Origin: Lachnospiraceae bacterium
Lineage (GTDB): Bacteria > Bacillota > Clostridia > Lachnospirales > Lachnospiraceae
Length of the DNA stretch: 64,000 nucleotides
NCBI GenBank assembly: GCA_022793065.1
Contig: JAAWCE010000015.1
Location: 34,515-98,514 of the forward strand
Reading direction: 5' to 3'
Shown here piece after piece: positions 1 to 9,055 of the stretch. Under the pieces are notes generated by a model that was not told where the DNA came from, made no database searches, and worked only from the letters and a program-made list of their open reading frames with translations. The number at the start of each line of letters is the position of its first letter. Positions within the stretch are counted from its first letter, which is position 1. Made by a program: the position numbers and the translations under genes.

Positions 1-486
1 GTCAAAAAGTTCTCTGCGCTCCTCCGGTTTGCCGCTCAATATTTTGTCAATCTGCCCCTGCCCGATAATGGAGTACCCCTCCTTACCGATTCCAGTATCA
101 TAGAAGAGTTCATTCACATCTTTCAATCTGCATGGGCTTCCATTCATCAGATATTCGCTTTCTCCGGAACGGTAAATACGCCTCGCCACCGTCACTTCCT
201 GAAAATCAATGGCAAGCTGATGATCCGAGTTGTCTAATGTAATAGCAACATAGGCATAGCTTAAAGGCTTCCTATTCTCTGTGCCCGAGAAAATGACATC
301 CTGCATACTGGCGCCACGCAATTGTTTTACGCGCTGTTCCCCCAAAACCCAGCGAACTGCGTCGGCCACATTGCTTTTTCCGCTCCCATTGGGCCCCACA
401 ATCCCTGTGATACCGTTATGAAACTGGAAATTTATCTTATTTGCAAAGGATTTAAAGCCTTGCACCTCAATACTTTTTAAATACAT
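1..486 (-). CDS. smc: chromosome segregation protein SMC, N-terminal part (runs off the window)
   Basis: Structural maintenance of chromosomes ATPase, which organises and segregates the nucleoid with ScpA/ScpB. Only the N-terminal ~162 residues are present. They begin MYLKSIEVQGFKSFANK and contain the Walker A loop GPNGSGKSN at residues 31-39, followed by DAVRWVLGEQ, which is the standard SMC head start. The hinge, coiled coils and C-terminal Walker B lie beyond base 1. The ATG at 484-486 overlaps the last 20 bases of rnc, so the two are translationally linked, as in many Firmicutes (rnc-smc). Identity is secure; only the downstream part is unseen. Confidence 0.96.
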   Translation of the reverse strand, partial: MYLKSIEVQGFKSFANKINFQFHNGITGIVGPNGSGKSNVADAVRWVLGEQRVKQLRGASMQDVIFSGTENRKPLSYAYVAITLDNSDHQLAIDFQEVTVARRIYRSGESEYLMNGSPCRLKDVNELFYDTGIGKEGYSIIGQGQIDKILSGKPEERRELFD

Positions 487-1183
487 ATCCTCTATCCCTC
501 AAAAGCAGTAAAGCGCTGTACGCCGCCTGCTGCTCCGCCGCTTTTTTCGTCTTTCCCGCTCCCCTGCCCAGGATTTCGCCTTCCATCTGCACTGACACAT
601 GAAATACCTTATCATGTTCGGGACCGCTTACTTCCAGTAATTCATAACTATATTCCTTCTTCAGTTTCCCCTGAATCAATTCCTGCAAATTGCTCTTACT
701 ATCATAAAACAGTTGTTTATCTTCCAAATCCGAAAGGATAAAACGATCTATAAACGCTTTTGCACGCTCCATACCCCCGTCCAAATATATAGCTCCAATT
801 ACAGCCTCCATGACATCACTGGTCAGGCTATCCCTGCTGCGGCCGCCCGTGTTCTCTTCTCCCTTTCCCAAAAGCATAAACTGCCCCAGTTCCAAATCTC
901 TCGCACAAAAGGCAAGGGCGGGCTCACACACCATGGAAGCACGCATTTTCGTCAATTCTCCCTCCGGCAAATCACTGTGCTGCTGAAAAAGGAATTCACT
1001 GGCTACCAACTCCAGCACCGCATCTCCCAGAAACTCCAGGCGTTCATAGTTCTCCTGCTTACGAATCCGCTGCTCATTGGTAAAAGAACTGTGTGTCATG
1101 GCCTGTTTCAACAATGCCGGATTCCGAAATTCATATCCGATACGTTGTTCCAACAGCTCCAAAGTAAAACGATTTGCTTCCAA
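467..1183 (-). CDS. rnc: ribonuclease III
   Basis: Double-strand-specific endoribonuclease that processes rRNA precursors and structured mRNAs. From the chosen start the protein is 238 aa. The RNase III signature ERLEFLGDAVLEL starts near residue 47, and a C-terminal dsRNA-binding domain spans about 160-232 (GAGKTKKAAEQQAA). I chose a TTG start at 1181-1183 because a strong GGGAGGT site (1193-1199) lies just upstream and the family usually begins about here. An upstream ATG at 1241-1243 would add 20 residues without family resemblance and has a weaker site. It follows acpP and overlaps smc, the conserved plsX-acpP-rnc-smc order. Confidence 0.95.
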   Translation of the reverse strand: MEANRFTLELLEQRIGYEFRNPALLKQAMTHSSFTNEQRIRKQENYERLEFLGDAVLELVASEFLFQQHSDLPEGELTKMRASMVCEPALAFCARDLELGQFMLLGKGEENTGGRSRDSLTSDVMEAVIGAIYLDGGMERAKAFIDRFILSDLEDKQLFYDSKSNLQELIQGKLKKEYSYELLEVSGPEHDKVFHVSVQMEGEILGRGAGKTKKAAEQQAAYSALLLLRDRGYVFKKY

Positions 1184-1335
1184 TATTTCTTTACCTCCCT
1201 CTCTTGCTGCATGACCAGTTCTCTGACAGACACCCCTCGCCAAAGCATAGGTCCTGTTACAACTTTCACCAAAGAATTACACCTTAAGCACCTGGGCCCA
1301 ATGTCCTTGTATCAGAAGTAACAATAAACGCAAAT

Positions 1336-1359
1336 GAGCAGCCACCAATCGGACTGCTC
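1336..1359 (-). terminator. weak stem-loop between acpP and rnc
   Basis: A 6-bp stem (GAGCAG/CTGCTC) with a 12-nt loop follows acpP on the minus strand and is trailed by a T-rich but interrupted run. It could attenuate read-through from acpP into rnc. The stem is short and the U tract poor, so this is a weak call. Confidence 0.3.
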
Positions 1360-1384
1360 TATAAAATCTTATTTATGCCCGGCC

Positions 1385-1615
1385 TTAACTTAATGCACCT
1401 TTGATTAATTCTACGGCTTCTTCCACAGTAGAAATCTTTTCTGCCTTTTCAGCGGGAATTTCAATATCAAATTCTTCTTCGATGCCCATAACAATCTGAA
1501 ATACATCCAGAGAATCTGCGCCCAGGTCATCTATAAAAGTGGTGTCCATAGTGATTTCATCCGGGTCCACATTCAATACTTCTGCAATTACATTCTTTAA
1601 CTTTTCAAATTCCAT
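1385..1615 (-). CDS. acpP: acyl carrier protein
   Basis: Carries growing acyl chains on a 4'-phosphopantetheine arm in type II fatty-acid synthesis. The 76-aa acidic protein contains the attachment motif DDLGADSLD, with the modified serine at residue 35. Length and helix pattern match standard AcpP. The start has a strong AAGGAGG-type site. It lies 23 bases downstream of plsX, so the pair is almost certainly co-transcribed. Confidence 0.96.
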   Translation of the reverse strand: MEFEKLKNVIAEVLNVDPDEITMDTTFIDDLGADSLDVFQIVMGIEEEFDIEIPAEKAEKISTVEEAVELIKGALS

Positions 1616-1638
1616 GCTGTTTCCTCCTTTCCTTCTTT

Positions 1639-2643
1639 TTAGGGAACAATCTGTTCCTTGATTTTTTGATTTATATTCTGTTCTTTAAATGCTATGCATT
1701 GAAGAATAGAATTCTGTATCTCTATGGCTTTACTGCTCCCATGGGTCTTAACCACCAAACCGTTTAATCCCAACAAAGGAGCGCCTCCATACTCTTCCGT
1801 GCTAAAACTTTTTAAAGTCTTTTTTAATGCCGGTTTCACCATGAGCGCTCCCAGTTTACTTTTGAAACTGCTCATCATGCCTTCCTTGATCTTATGAATC
1901 AAAGCATCGCTCACACCCTCCAGCATCTTTAGTACAATATTGCCGGCAAATGCTTCACACACAAGTACATCCGCAACTCCCATGGGAATATCTCTTGCTT
2001 CCACATTGCCGATAAAATTTATCTCCGGACATTTTTGCAGCATGGGGTATGTCTCTTTTGTCAGAGCATTCCCTTTTTCTTCTTCCACACCAATATTCAC
2101 CAACCCCACTTTGGGATTTTTAACGCCGATAACACTCTCCATGTAAATGCTTCCCATCCTGGCAAACTGTACTAACTGGGACGGTTTTGCGTCAACATTT
2201 GCCCCGCAGTCAAGCAAAAGGCTGATGCCGTTCATATTGGGTATCAATGGAGCAAGGGGCGGTCGCTCTATGCCTTTAATCCGACCTACAATGACTTGTC
2301 CCCCAACCAATATAGCGCCGGTGCTTCCGGCAGAAACAAGTGCATCGCACTGCCCATCTTTTACCATATACATACATTTTACGATAGAAGAATCCTTTTT
2401 TTGACGGATTGCCATAACGGGCGGCTCCCCTGTCTCAATGACCTCTTCTGTGTGTACAATCTCCAGACGCGCCCTGTCATAGGTGTATTTTTTCAATTCT
2501 TCTTTGATTACAGGCTCTTTGCCCACCAAAAAGACCTTAACCCTCTGGTCAGCAACAACGGCATTCACAGCGCCTTTTACGGTTTCTGCAGGCGCATTAT
2601 CCCCGCCCATCCCATCCACAGCTACATTTACCATTTCTGACAT
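1639..2643 (-). CDS. plsX: phosphate acyltransferase PlsX
   Basis: Converts acyl-ACP to acyl-phosphate, the donor for the first acylation of glycerol-3-phosphate in phospholipid synthesis; peripheral membrane. The 334-aa protein starts [18 protein letters not shown], a typical PlsX N-terminus, and contains [12 protein letters not shown] and [13 protein letters not shown]. The ATG at 2641-2643 has an AGGAG site seven bases upstream; the reading frame stays open further up to 2829, but that extension has no family resemblance. A vegetative promoter lies at 2789-2817. No obvious FapR operator was recognised. Confidence 0.95.
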   Translation of the reverse strand: MSEMVNVAVDGMGGDNAPAETVKGAVNAVVADQRVKVFLVGKEPVIKEELKKYTYDRARLEIVHTEEVIETGEPPVMAIRQKKDSSIVKCMYMVKDGQCDALVSAGSTGAILVGGQVIVGRIKGIERPPLAPLIPNMNGISLLLDCGANVDAKPSQLVQFARMGSIYMESVIGVKNPKVGLVNIGVEEEKGNALTKETYPMLQKCPEINFIGNVEARDIPMGVADVLVCEAFAGNIVLKMLEGVSDALIHKIKEGMMSSFKSKLGALMVKPALKKTLKSFSTEEYGGAPLLGLNGLVVKTHGSSKAIEIQNSILQCIAFKEQNINQKIKEQIVP

Positions 2644-2788
2644 TTGGCTTCTCCTATTTAGAATTCCGCAGATACCTGCCATTTTCGTTATGTGTTTATA
2701 CTTTTTGGTCTGGCCGCTCCATGTCTTTCTTCCGTCCATAGCACAATTCCACATAAAAAACATAAGCCCGGCTGCACTGCTATCTTTT

Positions 2789-2817
2789 ACTATAATGTAA
2801 CCTTGCATAAAAATCAA
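2789..2817 (-). promoter_or_regulatory. vegetative promoter of plsX-acpP-rnc-smc
   Basis: On the minus strand a -35 TTGATT (2812-2817) and a -10 TATAGT (2789-2794) are separated by exactly 17 bases. It sits 16 bases beyond the rpmF terminator and about 145 bases before the plsX start. That position makes it the likely promoter of the fatty-acid/rnc/smc operon. Confidence 0.6.
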
Positions 2818-2832
2818 GGATTTTTTCACATG

Positions 2833-2883
2833 AAAAAGGCGTCCTGAAGAACGGTTGAAACTGCCACCGCATCCTTGAACGCC
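2833..2883 (-). terminator. intrinsic terminator after rpmF
   Basis: A long imperfect hairpin on the minus strand has outer arms GGCGT/ACGCC, a middle pairing AAGGA/TTCTT and an inner CGGT/ACCG, and is followed directly by TTTTTC. It begins 12 bases after the rpmF stop codon. Confidence 0.7.
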
Positions 2884-2894
2884 CTTGCCGCATC

Positions 2895-3077
2895 TTATTC
2901 GCCAACACTGATAATCTGCTTCTTGTTATAAGACCCACAAGCTTTGCAAACCCTATGGGGTGTCATAAGAGCGCCGCACTTGCTGCACTTTACCAGAGTA
3001 GGAGCACTCATCTTCCAGTTTGCTCTCCTCTTATCCCTTCTACTTTTAGAAGATTTATTCTTAGGACAAATAGACAT
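2895..3077 (-). CDS. rpmF: 50S ribosomal protein L32
   Basis: Small 60-aa ribosomal protein of the large subunit. It starts MSICPKNKSSKSRRDKRRANW and has two CxxC pairs (CSKCG and CKACG), so it is the zinc-binding L32 type. Start supported by AAGGAGGTGTAACA ATG. It is paired with the DUF177 gene upstream, a conserved bacterial arrangement, and ended by a strong hairpin. Confidence 0.97.
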   Translation of the reverse strand: MSICPKNKSSKSRRDKRRANWKMSAPTLVKCSKCGALMTPHRVCKACGSYNKKQIISVGE

Positions 3078-3142
3078 TGTTACACCTCCTTATTTTACCC
3101 AGACGGATACTGTTTAAAATTTACACCTGACATTTTTGTGCT

Positions 3143-3655
3143 CTACTTGTTCGCATCAAAAATATCCTGTATAACTGCCATACGCGGGTCAGGTACGAAA
3201 GTGTCGCACCCGCAATCCCTTATATTCAAATTCTGTCCGCATTTAGGGCAAATCCCCTTACATTCATCTCCGCACAGAATCTTTGCAGGCCAGTTTACCA
3301 TAATTTCATTGTGTACAAAAGCCTCTACGTTGAACTGATACCCCTCCATAAATCCCAGGTCGTCAGCTTCCTCATCCTCAACTCCCGGTGAAGTGACAAG
3401 TCTGTTAAATTCCAATACAAGTTTTGTCGGCGTTTCTGTAAGACACCGATCACAACATGTCCGGAAAGTAATCCTGGCGCCGCCCTCCACCTTTGCCTTA
3501 CCTTTTCCCACATTGGTAAAAGTAAAGGATACAGGTGATTTCTCCGTAATCTCAAAGTTCCCCTGTCCATTTCCGAAACATGTCATCTCAAGAACCGCTT
3601 CTCTTGTGATTTGTCTGCCTTCGGATTCTAACACATCGGATAAGTTTATTAACAT
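3143..3655 (-). CDS. YceD/DUF177 family protein
   Basis: A 170-aa protein of the DUF177 family that almost always precedes rpmF; in other bacteria and plastids relatives are linked to 23S rRNA accumulation. Visible features are a DRCL motif and a C-terminal zinc-binding-like stretch with CGDEC, CPKCG and CGC. The ATG at 3653-3655 has AAAGGAG upstream. A consensus promoter (TTGACA-17-TATAAT) lies at 3699-3727. Family assignment is firm; its role here is inferred from the family. Confidence 0.88.
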   Translation of the reverse strand: MLINLSDVLESEGRQITREAVLEMTCFGNGQGNFEITEKSPVSFTFTNVGKGKAKVEGGARITFRTCCDRCLTETPTKLVLEFNRLVTSPGVEDEEADDLGFMEGYQFNVEAFVHNEIMVNWPAKILCGDECKGICPKCGQNLNIRDCGCDTFVPDPRMAVIQDIFDANK

Positions 3656-3698
3656 AGTGACTCCTTTGGAATATTTCCTTCCTTTTACATACTTTTCC

Positions 3699-3727
3699 AT
3701 TATAACTGTGAATATCCTGTTTGTCAA
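3699..3727 (-). promoter_or_regulatory. consensus sigma-A promoter of DUF177-rpmF
   Basis: The minus strand carries TTGACA (3722-3727), a 17-base spacer and TATAAT (3699-3704), a perfect match to the vegetative consensus. It lies 44 bases upstream of the DUF177 start. Strong constitutive expression fits a ribosomal-protein transcript. Confidence 0.85.
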
Positions 3728-3792
3728 TAAAAATTTCCACGATTCAAAATACAAAGTTTTATGTCGTTATCGGTCAAGAAGGAGCGATAAGT

Positions 3793-4143
3793 TTAGGTTC
3801 TTAGAATTTTATCCATAGTCTTGCCTTTTGCAAGTTCATCAACCAATTTGTCAAGATAACGAATCTCCTGCATTAACGGTTCCTGGATTTCTTCCACTCG
3901 TATTCCGCAAATTACACCCTTGATTTGTTTCCTGTTTGCATTTGGTTTTGGAGCCTCTTTAAAAAAATCCCCATAACATACATCTCTTGCAATCTGCTCG
4001 TCCAAACCTTCCTGGCTATACCCGGTCAGCCAGCGAATCACTTCATCCACCTCCTCCTTTGTTCTTCCCTTTTTCACCGCTTTGTTCACCAAAAGGGGAT
4101 ATATTTTTGAAATCCTCATTTGATATACTTTTTCACTTTCCAT
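3793..4143 (-). CDS. DUF2200 family protein
   Basis: A 116-aa protein with the DUF2200 pattern: [20 protein letters not shown] followed by [19 protein letters not shown]. No enzymatic function is established for the family that I can name. The ATG at 4141-4143 has an AGAGG site eight bases upstream; an open frame continues to 4383 but lacks family similarity and crosses the terminator of the neighbouring peptidase gene. It stands between that terminator and the DUF177 promoter, so it seems to be a single-gene unit. Confidence 0.82.
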   Translation of the reverse strand: MESEKVYQMRISKIYPLLVNKAVKKGRTKEEVDEVIRWLTGYSQEGLDEQIARDVCYGDFFKEAPKPNANRKQIKGVICGIRVEEIQEPLMQEIRYLDKLVDELAKGKTMDKILRT

Positions 4144-4205
4144 CTGCCAATCCTCTCTTTCACACAAAAAACCTTTTGGTATCTTCCTCTGTATGGGCCC
4201 GCACA

Positions 4206-4246
4206 TAAAAACATCCTTGACAAAATATCCTATTCTGTCAAGGATG
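4206..4246 (-). terminator. intrinsic terminator of the C39-like peptidase gene
   Basis: A perfect 11-bp stem (arms 4212-4222 and 4236-4246, CATCCTTGACA type) with a 13-nt loop is followed on the minus strand by TTTTTATG. It sits 11 bases after the peptidase stop codon. Confidence 0.85.
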
Positions 4247-4256
4247 GACTTCAAAC

Positions 4257-5693
4257 TTATTTCGTTTTTCTGTCGTCTACAACTATCCCTGTGTTCGTTT
4301 TCTTCTCTTCCAATACCCATATATGCTTTATCTGTTTGCCAATATCCGAGAAAAGCCATTGTTCTCTGCTGCGCGCCACACAATTAGGGTCATTGACTTT
4401 AAACCCATCTTCATCATATCCATAAATAACGATAAAATGACCTATGGCGGTAAAATCTCCCGGTTTCATGGAACAAATCACAATACTTCCCTCATCCAAC
4501 GCCTTTTTTATCGCCTGTTCCGAAACGGAAGGCTGTGTTACTGTCACTCCATACTTTGTGGGTACATCTGTCAGAAGGGACCATGCCGTACCTGTTCCTG
4601 AGACATAATATCCTTTTTTCATGCTGTAATCGGCTATAACGTCAGGAGTCAGGCTTTCATCTTCCAAAAGATAATATAATGCCATTGACAGACATACAGG
4701 CCCACATCCTGCCACGCCAATAGTACTGTGATCCCCGTACTCCGCATATCCCCATCTGGGATCCCATTGCAGAAAAAGCGGATATTCCTGTTCCTTTTCG
4801 GAATCTGTCAGTCCTTCACCTGTAGCCTTCGCCGGAGAAGTCAGATATCCCGATACAAAATCTGTCATTTCCGGATTATTTGCCAACGCTCCCAACAAGT
4901 TTTCCGGATAAGATTTGTGATTATTATAAATTTCCGCTATGTCCTCATTATCTTCGCCCAATTCCCGCAATCGTACCAGCACTTCCGCCGCTGACCTTCT
5001 CACAGGCACGTCAACCTTCGAAAGACCGCACAGACTTACATAATCTGTCTCCGAGGGCTGAATCAACTCATCCGATGATAACGCATCATCCAAAGCAAAT
5101 CCACATCCAGCATAGCCATATACACCCGAAGCCCGCCGCATGGAATCATATCTGGCAGAATTTCCTCCTGACAAACTTCTGTCATTTGAGTCGTCTCCCA
5201 CCATATCAAGCCCCGTTCTGCTGTTTCCCCACACATCAGCCCCAGTTTTCCCATTCCTTGTTACACCGGATTCCGTGCCATTATCTCCTGATGTTTCGGA
5301 CCCTGTCTTGCCGTTTCTCGCTGTAAGGATTCCCGACTCATCATATTCCGACTGTAAAGTCCCCGCCATGCCGAGCTCCGTCTTACCGTTCCCCGTTATG
5401 CTAGGCCTCATTGGTTCATTCCCCACTTCATCGGAGCTTATAGAAGCGTCCCCCAACAAATCGGTCTGTCCGTCCGAATATGCCATATCCTGCCGTACTT
5501 CTAACTGATTTAATACCAACCCCAGTGTACTGTGAATACTATCTATCTGTGCCTGCATTTTACAGAGAATTACTATATTGACAACAAACAGAAAGAAAAT
5601 CAGTGCAAAATACACCATAGACTGTTTCTTACCAAATTCTTTTTCCTTCCGCATCCTACGATAACTTGCCCTGCTTTTTCTTTCGTTCTGCAT
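4257..5693 (-). CDS. membrane-anchored C39-like (Peptidase_C39_2) cysteine peptidase
   Basis: A 478-aa protein with four parts: a basic N-terminus, one membrane segment (about 26-45), a low-complexity linker (about 70-190) with repeated NGKTG/NGKTE units, and a C-terminal papain-like domain (about 304-462). The domain has [12 protein letters not shown] with the likely nucleophile Cys330, GHFIVIYGY with His419 and VNDPN with Asp435. The orientation predicts an extracytoplasmic catalytic domain. Substrates are unknown; it is not fused to an ABC transporter, so a bacteriocin-maturation role is unlikely. Start supported by AGGAGAAAAGT ATG. It has its own terminator. Just upstream is a degenerate 19-nt tandem array that runs into the first codons. 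Confidence 0.85.
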   Translation of the reverse strand: MQNERKSRASYRRMRKEKEFGKKQSMVYFALIFFLFVVNIVILCKMQAQIDSIHSTLGLVLNQLEVRQDMAYSDGQTDLLGDASISSDEVGNEPMRPSITGNGKTELGMAGTLQSEYDESGILTARNGKTGSETSGDNGTESGVTRNGKTGADVWGNSRTGLDMVGDDSNDRSLSGGNSARYDSMRRASGVYGYAGCGFALDDALSSDELIQPSETDYVSLCGLSKVDVPVRRSAAEVLVRLRELGEDNEDIAEIYNNHKSYPENLLGALANNPEMTDFVSGYLTSPAKATGEGLTDSEKEQEYPLFLQWDPRWGYAEYGDHSTIGVAGCGPVCLSMALYYLLEDESLTPDVIADYSMKKGYYVSGTGTAWSLLTDVPTKYGVTVTQPSVSEQAIKKALDEGSIVICSMKPGDFTAIGHFIVIYGYDEDGFKVNDPNCVARSREQWLFSDIGKQIKHIWVLEEKKTNTGIVVDDRKTK

Positions 5694-5797
5694 ACTTTTC
5701 TCCTATTCCAGTTCCGTGTCTTTTCTTTCATTCTGTATCTTATCTTTAATTTCGTGTCTTTTCTTTTAATTCCATGTCTTTTCTTTCATTCCGTCTC
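5675..5797 (-). repeat. degenerate 19-nt tandem repeats running into the C39 peptidase start
   Basis: On the minus strand four units of about 19 nt with consensus GACACGGAATGAAAGAAAA lie head to tail (5779-5797, 5759-5778, 5740-5758, 5721-5739). A partial fifth (from 5720) merges into the ribosome-binding site. The first codons of the peptidase gene (5675-5694) read as a further diverged copy (GTATGCAGAACGAAAGAAAA). There are no spacers, so it is not a CRISPR. Confidence 0.7.
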
Positions 5798-5998
5798 TTG
5801 CACCCAAGGCTCCAGTACCCTTATTTCCTTTAGCACAATTCCATTATATTTCATTTATGTATCATAAAAGTTTCCTGAATGTATCATTTTTCTTGTAAGA
5901 AAAATTTTTTACTTTATTGCCTTCTTAAGGCGTACAGAAAATTTTGCCATACTTTATACTATTATATCCATTCATAGCATATTCCGCAAGTCCAAATC

Positions 5999-6038
5999 GG
6001 GCACATTTGAAACTTTATTCCCAGAATCAAATGTGCCC
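5999..6038. terminator. 12-bp perfect inverted repeat downstream of the ackA-linked gene
   Basis: GGGCACATTTGA (5999-6010) and TCAAATGTGCCC (6027-6038) form a perfect 12-bp stem with a 16-nt loop, starting 32 bases after the stop of the 6070-6534 gene. Neither side has a T run, so it is either an atypical terminator or a 3' stabilising structure for the pta-ackA transcript. Confidence 0.4.
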
Positions 6039-6069
6039 TGACCGTATTAATATTAAAGTTGCAGTTTTA

Positions 6070-6534
6070 TTAAAGTCTGTTCTCCCCCGGAGCATATTTC
6101 TTAATGAGTACCTTTTCACCTGGAAGCTTCTGGAATAATTCCTCCATAACTCTGCCTCCGAACTCCTGAATGTGGTCCTGCTCGGACATCCGCGCTGGAT
6201 AATCCGATAAAATAGTAACATATAAATTCCAGACAATCCCTTCCTCCGGAAACTTTATCCGCCCGTTCTTTTCCTGATTAGGGTATAGCTGCAAAAACAG
6301 ATTGCTGGGTCTATGGCTATAAATATAGATATGGTCGTATTCCGGCTCTTCCGCATCCGGAGTGGAGCGGCCAAAGGGACCGGTGCTCTTTCTCATTTTC
6401 CGCTTTTTGGGTATGCGGGAATCATTGATTTCCTCAGCAACTTTGCTGAGTGCTTTTTCAAATATTTTAACGATTACTTTCTCCGGTAAATCTCCCGTTT
6501 TCAATCCATATTCAAACGTACCAGATTCAAACAT
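6070..6534 (-). CDS. conserved hypothetical protein downstream of ackA
   Basis: A 154-aa soluble protein with no signal peptide or membrane segment. I do not recognise a named domain. A basic patch (PKKRKMRKS, about residues 42-50) precedes an apparently folded C-terminal half (YDHIYIYSH, FPEEGIVWNLYVTIL, SDYPARMSEQDHI). It starts 40 bases after ackA with the same orientation and no terminator between, so it is probably the third gene of a pta-ackA operon. That position suggests, but does not show, a link to acetate metabolism. Confidence 0.7.
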   Translation of the reverse strand: MFESGTFEYGLKTGDLPEKVIVKIFEKALSKVAEEINDSRIPKKRKMRKSTGPFGRSTPDAEEPEYDHIYIYSHRPSNLFLQLYPNQEKNGRIKFPEEGIVWNLYVTILSDYPARMSEQDHIQEFGGRVMEELFQKLPGEKVLIKKYAPGENRL

Positions 6535-6574
6535 ACTCGCAGCCTCCGCTTCTTTGCCCCTTTGAATTCTATCC

Positions 6575-7774
6575 TCAGCCTTTTACCAGCCTGACGGTCT
6601 CACGGGCAATGGCAAGTTCTTCATTTGTAGGAATTACCATTACGGTTGTTCTGCTGTCCGGCGTGGTAATGGCAATATCTTCGCCGCGCTTTTTATTTGC
6701 TTCCTCATCAATGGTTACACCCAGATATCCCAGATATTCACAGATAAAAGTACGCACCAACGCTGCATTCTCACCAACGCCCGCGGTAAAGCAAATCACA
6801 TCCACGCCGTTCATGGCAGCGGTATAGGAACCGATATATTTTGCCACACGATAGCAGAAAGTCTTCAAAGTACGAACGGCGTTTGCATCCCCTTTGTGAT
6901 AGCCGTCCTCCAGGTCACGGAAATCCGAAGAAAGGTTGTCGGAAAGTCCCAATACGCCTGATTTCTTATTCAATACTGCCATAACTTCATCAATATTCCT
7001 GCCCTCTTTATGTGCCAGGAACTCAATAATGGCCGGGTCAATATCGCCGGAACGGGTTCCCATAATCAAACCTTCCAAAGGAGTCAGTCCCATGGAAGTA
7101 TCCACACATTTCCCGTTCTTCACTGCCGAGACACTGGCGCCGTTTCCTAAATGACAAACAATAATTTTCAAGTCCTCATAATTTTTCCCCAGCACTTCCG
7201 CCGCTCTCTTAGACACATAAGAATGGCTGGTTCCGTGGAATCCATATCTGCGAATCTTGTATTTCTGATAATATTCATAGGGCAAACCATACATATACGC
7301 CTCTTCCGGCATTGTCTGATGGAAAGCAGTGTCAAAGACTCCTATCATGGGCGTATTGGGCATTAGCTTCTTACAGGCATTGATACCGATTAAATTGGCC
7401 GGATTATGAAGGGGCGCCAGATCATTACACTCTTCTACCACGGCCATAACCTCATCGTTGAGCACAACGGACTGTGCAAACTTTTCTCCCCCATGTACCA
7501 CACGATGTCCCACTGCGCCAATTTCATCCAGGTTCTTAACCACGCCCGTCTTAGAATTGGTCAAAGCCTCCAGCACCAGACGAATTGCTTCAGTATGGTC
7601 AGGCATGGGGGTGACGGTTTTCTCTTTTTCACCGCCCTCCGGCGCATAGGTAATCATACTGCCCTCAATACCGATTCTCTCACAAAGTCCTTTGGCAAGA
7701 CACTGTTCGGACTCGGAATCGATCAACTGAAATTTCAGGGAAGAACTCCCGCAATTAATCACTAAAACTTTCAT
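6575..7774 (-). CDS. ackA: acetate kinase
   Basis: Converts acetyl-phosphate plus ADP to acetate plus ATP, the energy-yielding last step of acetate fermentation. The 399-aa protein has the N-terminal signature MKVLVINCGSSSLKF, the second signature around GVFDTAFHQTMP, and GFHGTSH and GTRSGDIDPA, all typical. It follows pta by 91 bases. That gap holds a small hairpin (CGGCT/AGCCG, 7791-7805) just before the ribosome-binding site, which could tune ackA translation relative to pta. Confidence 0.97.
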   Translation of the reverse strand: MKVLVINCGSSSLKFQLIDSESEQCLAKGLCERIGIEGSMITYAPEGGEKEKTVTPMPDHTEAIRLVLEALTNSKTGVVKNLDEIGAVGHRVVHGGEKFAQSVVLNDEVMAVVEECNDLAPLHNPANLIGINACKKLMPNTPMIGVFDTAFHQTMPEEAYMYGLPYEYYQKYKIRRYGFHGTSHSYVSKRAAEVLGKNYEDLKIIVCHLGNGASVSAVKNGKCVDTSMGLTPLEGLIMGTRSGDIDPAIIEFLAHKEGRNIDEVMAVLNKKSGVLGLSDNLSSDFRDLEDGYHKGDANAVRTLKTFCYRVAKYIGSYTAAMNGVDVICFTAGVGENAALVRTFICEYLGYLGVTIDEEANKKRGEDIAITTPDSRTTVMVIPTNEELAIARETVRLVKG

Positions 7775-7865
7775 TTCAACGCTTCCTTTCCGGCTCTCTA
7801 AGCCGAAGTTTTTATTATAAAAATAGATATATCATATTACAGAACTCTTTCTGCAACCCTTTATA

Positions 7866-8867
7866 TTATACCAATTGTGCCTGTACGGCGGTCAGCGCCA
7901 CCACACCCACAATATCCTGCCAGGAACATCCACGGGACAAATCATTTACCGGCTTTGCGATTCCCTGAAGCATAGGACCATAAGCTTCCGCACCGCCCAA
8001 TCTCTGTACCAGTTTATATCCGATATTGCCCGCGTCCAGATTAGGGAACAAAAGCACGTTTGCCTTACCGGCCACAGGACTGCCGGGAGACTTGGACTTT
8101 GCCACACTGGGTACCAAAGCGGCATCCAACTGCAATTCCCCATCCAGAATCAAATGAGGATACTGCTCCTTTGCAATTCGGGTAGCTTCCACCATCTTGT
8201 CCACCAGAGGATGCTTTGCACTGCCCTTGGTGGAATGGCTCAACATGGCAATCACAGGCTTAGGACCTATCAACGCCTTAAAACTCCTATAAGAAGTCTC
8301 TGCAATTGCAGCCAGTTCCTCCGCCGTAGGATCCTGATTCAAACCACAGTCAGCAAACAGGAACGCCCCATTCTCTCCCTGATCCTTAAACTGGGTATCC
8401 ATGACAAAAAATGCGGAAACAAGCTTGATTCCAGGCGCCGTCTTCAATATCTGCAGTGCCGGCCTCAAAGTATCCGCTGTAGAATGACATGCTCCGGCCA
8501 CCATACCGTCCGCATCGTTTGCCTTCACCATGACAATCCCGAAAGTCAGGTAATCCTTCAGCAAGATCTCCTTTGCCTTCTCTTCGGTCATACCCTTAGC
8601 CTTCCTGGTTTCATATAAGACATTCACATACTTATCTAACTGGGGCGTATTGGCCGGGTCAATCACCGTGACACCGGACAGGTCTACCTCCAACCATCCG
8701 GCACCATCCATGATCTTTTCTTCATTGCCAACCATGATGATATCCGCAATCCCCTCCTCCACAATCTTAGCTGCAGCCAGCAGAGTCCTCTTGTCATTGG
8801 ATTCCGGCAATACGATTGTCTTTTTATCCAAACGGGCTCTCTCCTTAATTGTGTCAATATATGACAT
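7866..8867 (-). CDS. pta: phosphate acetyltransferase
   Basis: Transfers the acetyl group of acetyl-CoA to phosphate, giving acetyl-phosphate for AckA. The 333-aa protein is the short PTA type without the N-terminal regulatory domain: MSYIDTIKERARLDKKTIVL, then ANDADGMVAGACHSTADT and FPNLDAGNIGYKLVQRL. Of two near ATGs I chose 8865-8867, because AGGAG sits seven bases before it but only one base before the ATG at 8873. A promoter at 8923-8951 serves the operon. Confidence 0.96.
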   Translation of the reverse strand: MSYIDTIKERARLDKKTIVLPESNDKRTLLAAAKIVEEGIADIIMVGNEEKIMDGAGWLEVDLSGVTVIDPANTPQLDKYVNVLYETRKAKGMTEEKAKEILLKDYLTFGIVMVKANDADGMVAGACHSTADTLRPALQILKTAPGIKLVSAFFVMDTQFKDQGENGAFLFADCGLNQDPTAEELAAIAETSYRSFKALIGPKPVIAMLSHSTKGSAKHPLVDKMVEATRIAKEQYPHLILDGELQLDAALVPSVAKSKSPGSPVAGKANVLLFPNLDAGNIGYKLVQRLGGAEAYGPMLQGIAKPVNDLSRGCSWQDIVGVVALTAVQAQLV

Positions 8868-8922
8868 ATCCATTCTCCTTTCCGGTTATACCCCTTTTTA
8901 CTTAACAAACCACGATAAATAT

Positions 8923-8951
8923 ATTATACTAAATATGGTAAAAATAAACAA
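8923..8951 (-). promoter_or_regulatory. promoter of pta-ackA
   Basis: Minus strand -35 TTGTTT (8946-8951), 17-base spacer, -10 TATAAT (8923-8928), 56 bases before the pta start. It lies in the divergent pta/tmcAL gap. Confidence 0.6.
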
Positions 8952-9055
8952 GGACAAATTTGCCAATCCTCCCCTGTCAAAGTACAAAACAAATTGCTCC
9001 AAATGCGGACAATACGCAGAAACATTTTCAGACACAGAAAGGTACGAAACATCAT

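Noticed and set aside
713..1321. A 202-codon open frame on the plus strand opposite rnc
   Set aside because: It is a shadow of the RNase III gene; no ribosome-binding site and the translation has no protein-like pattern. Many similar antisense frames elsewhere (for example 33983-35101 and 53049-54353 loci) were dropped for the same reason.
3743..3790. TTATCG/CGATAA stem after the DUF2200 gene
   Set aside because: Six base pairs, a 12-nt loop and no T run; too weak to report as a terminator.
5675..5797. Tandem repeats considered as a CRISPR array
   Set aside because: Units follow each other with no spacers, are only 19 nt and degenerate, and no cas genes are present.
5880..5920. A/T-only hairpin (TTTTTCTT/AAGAAAAA)
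   Set aside because: Composed solely of A/T runs in an A/T-rich gap with no plus-strand gene to terminate; likely chance.
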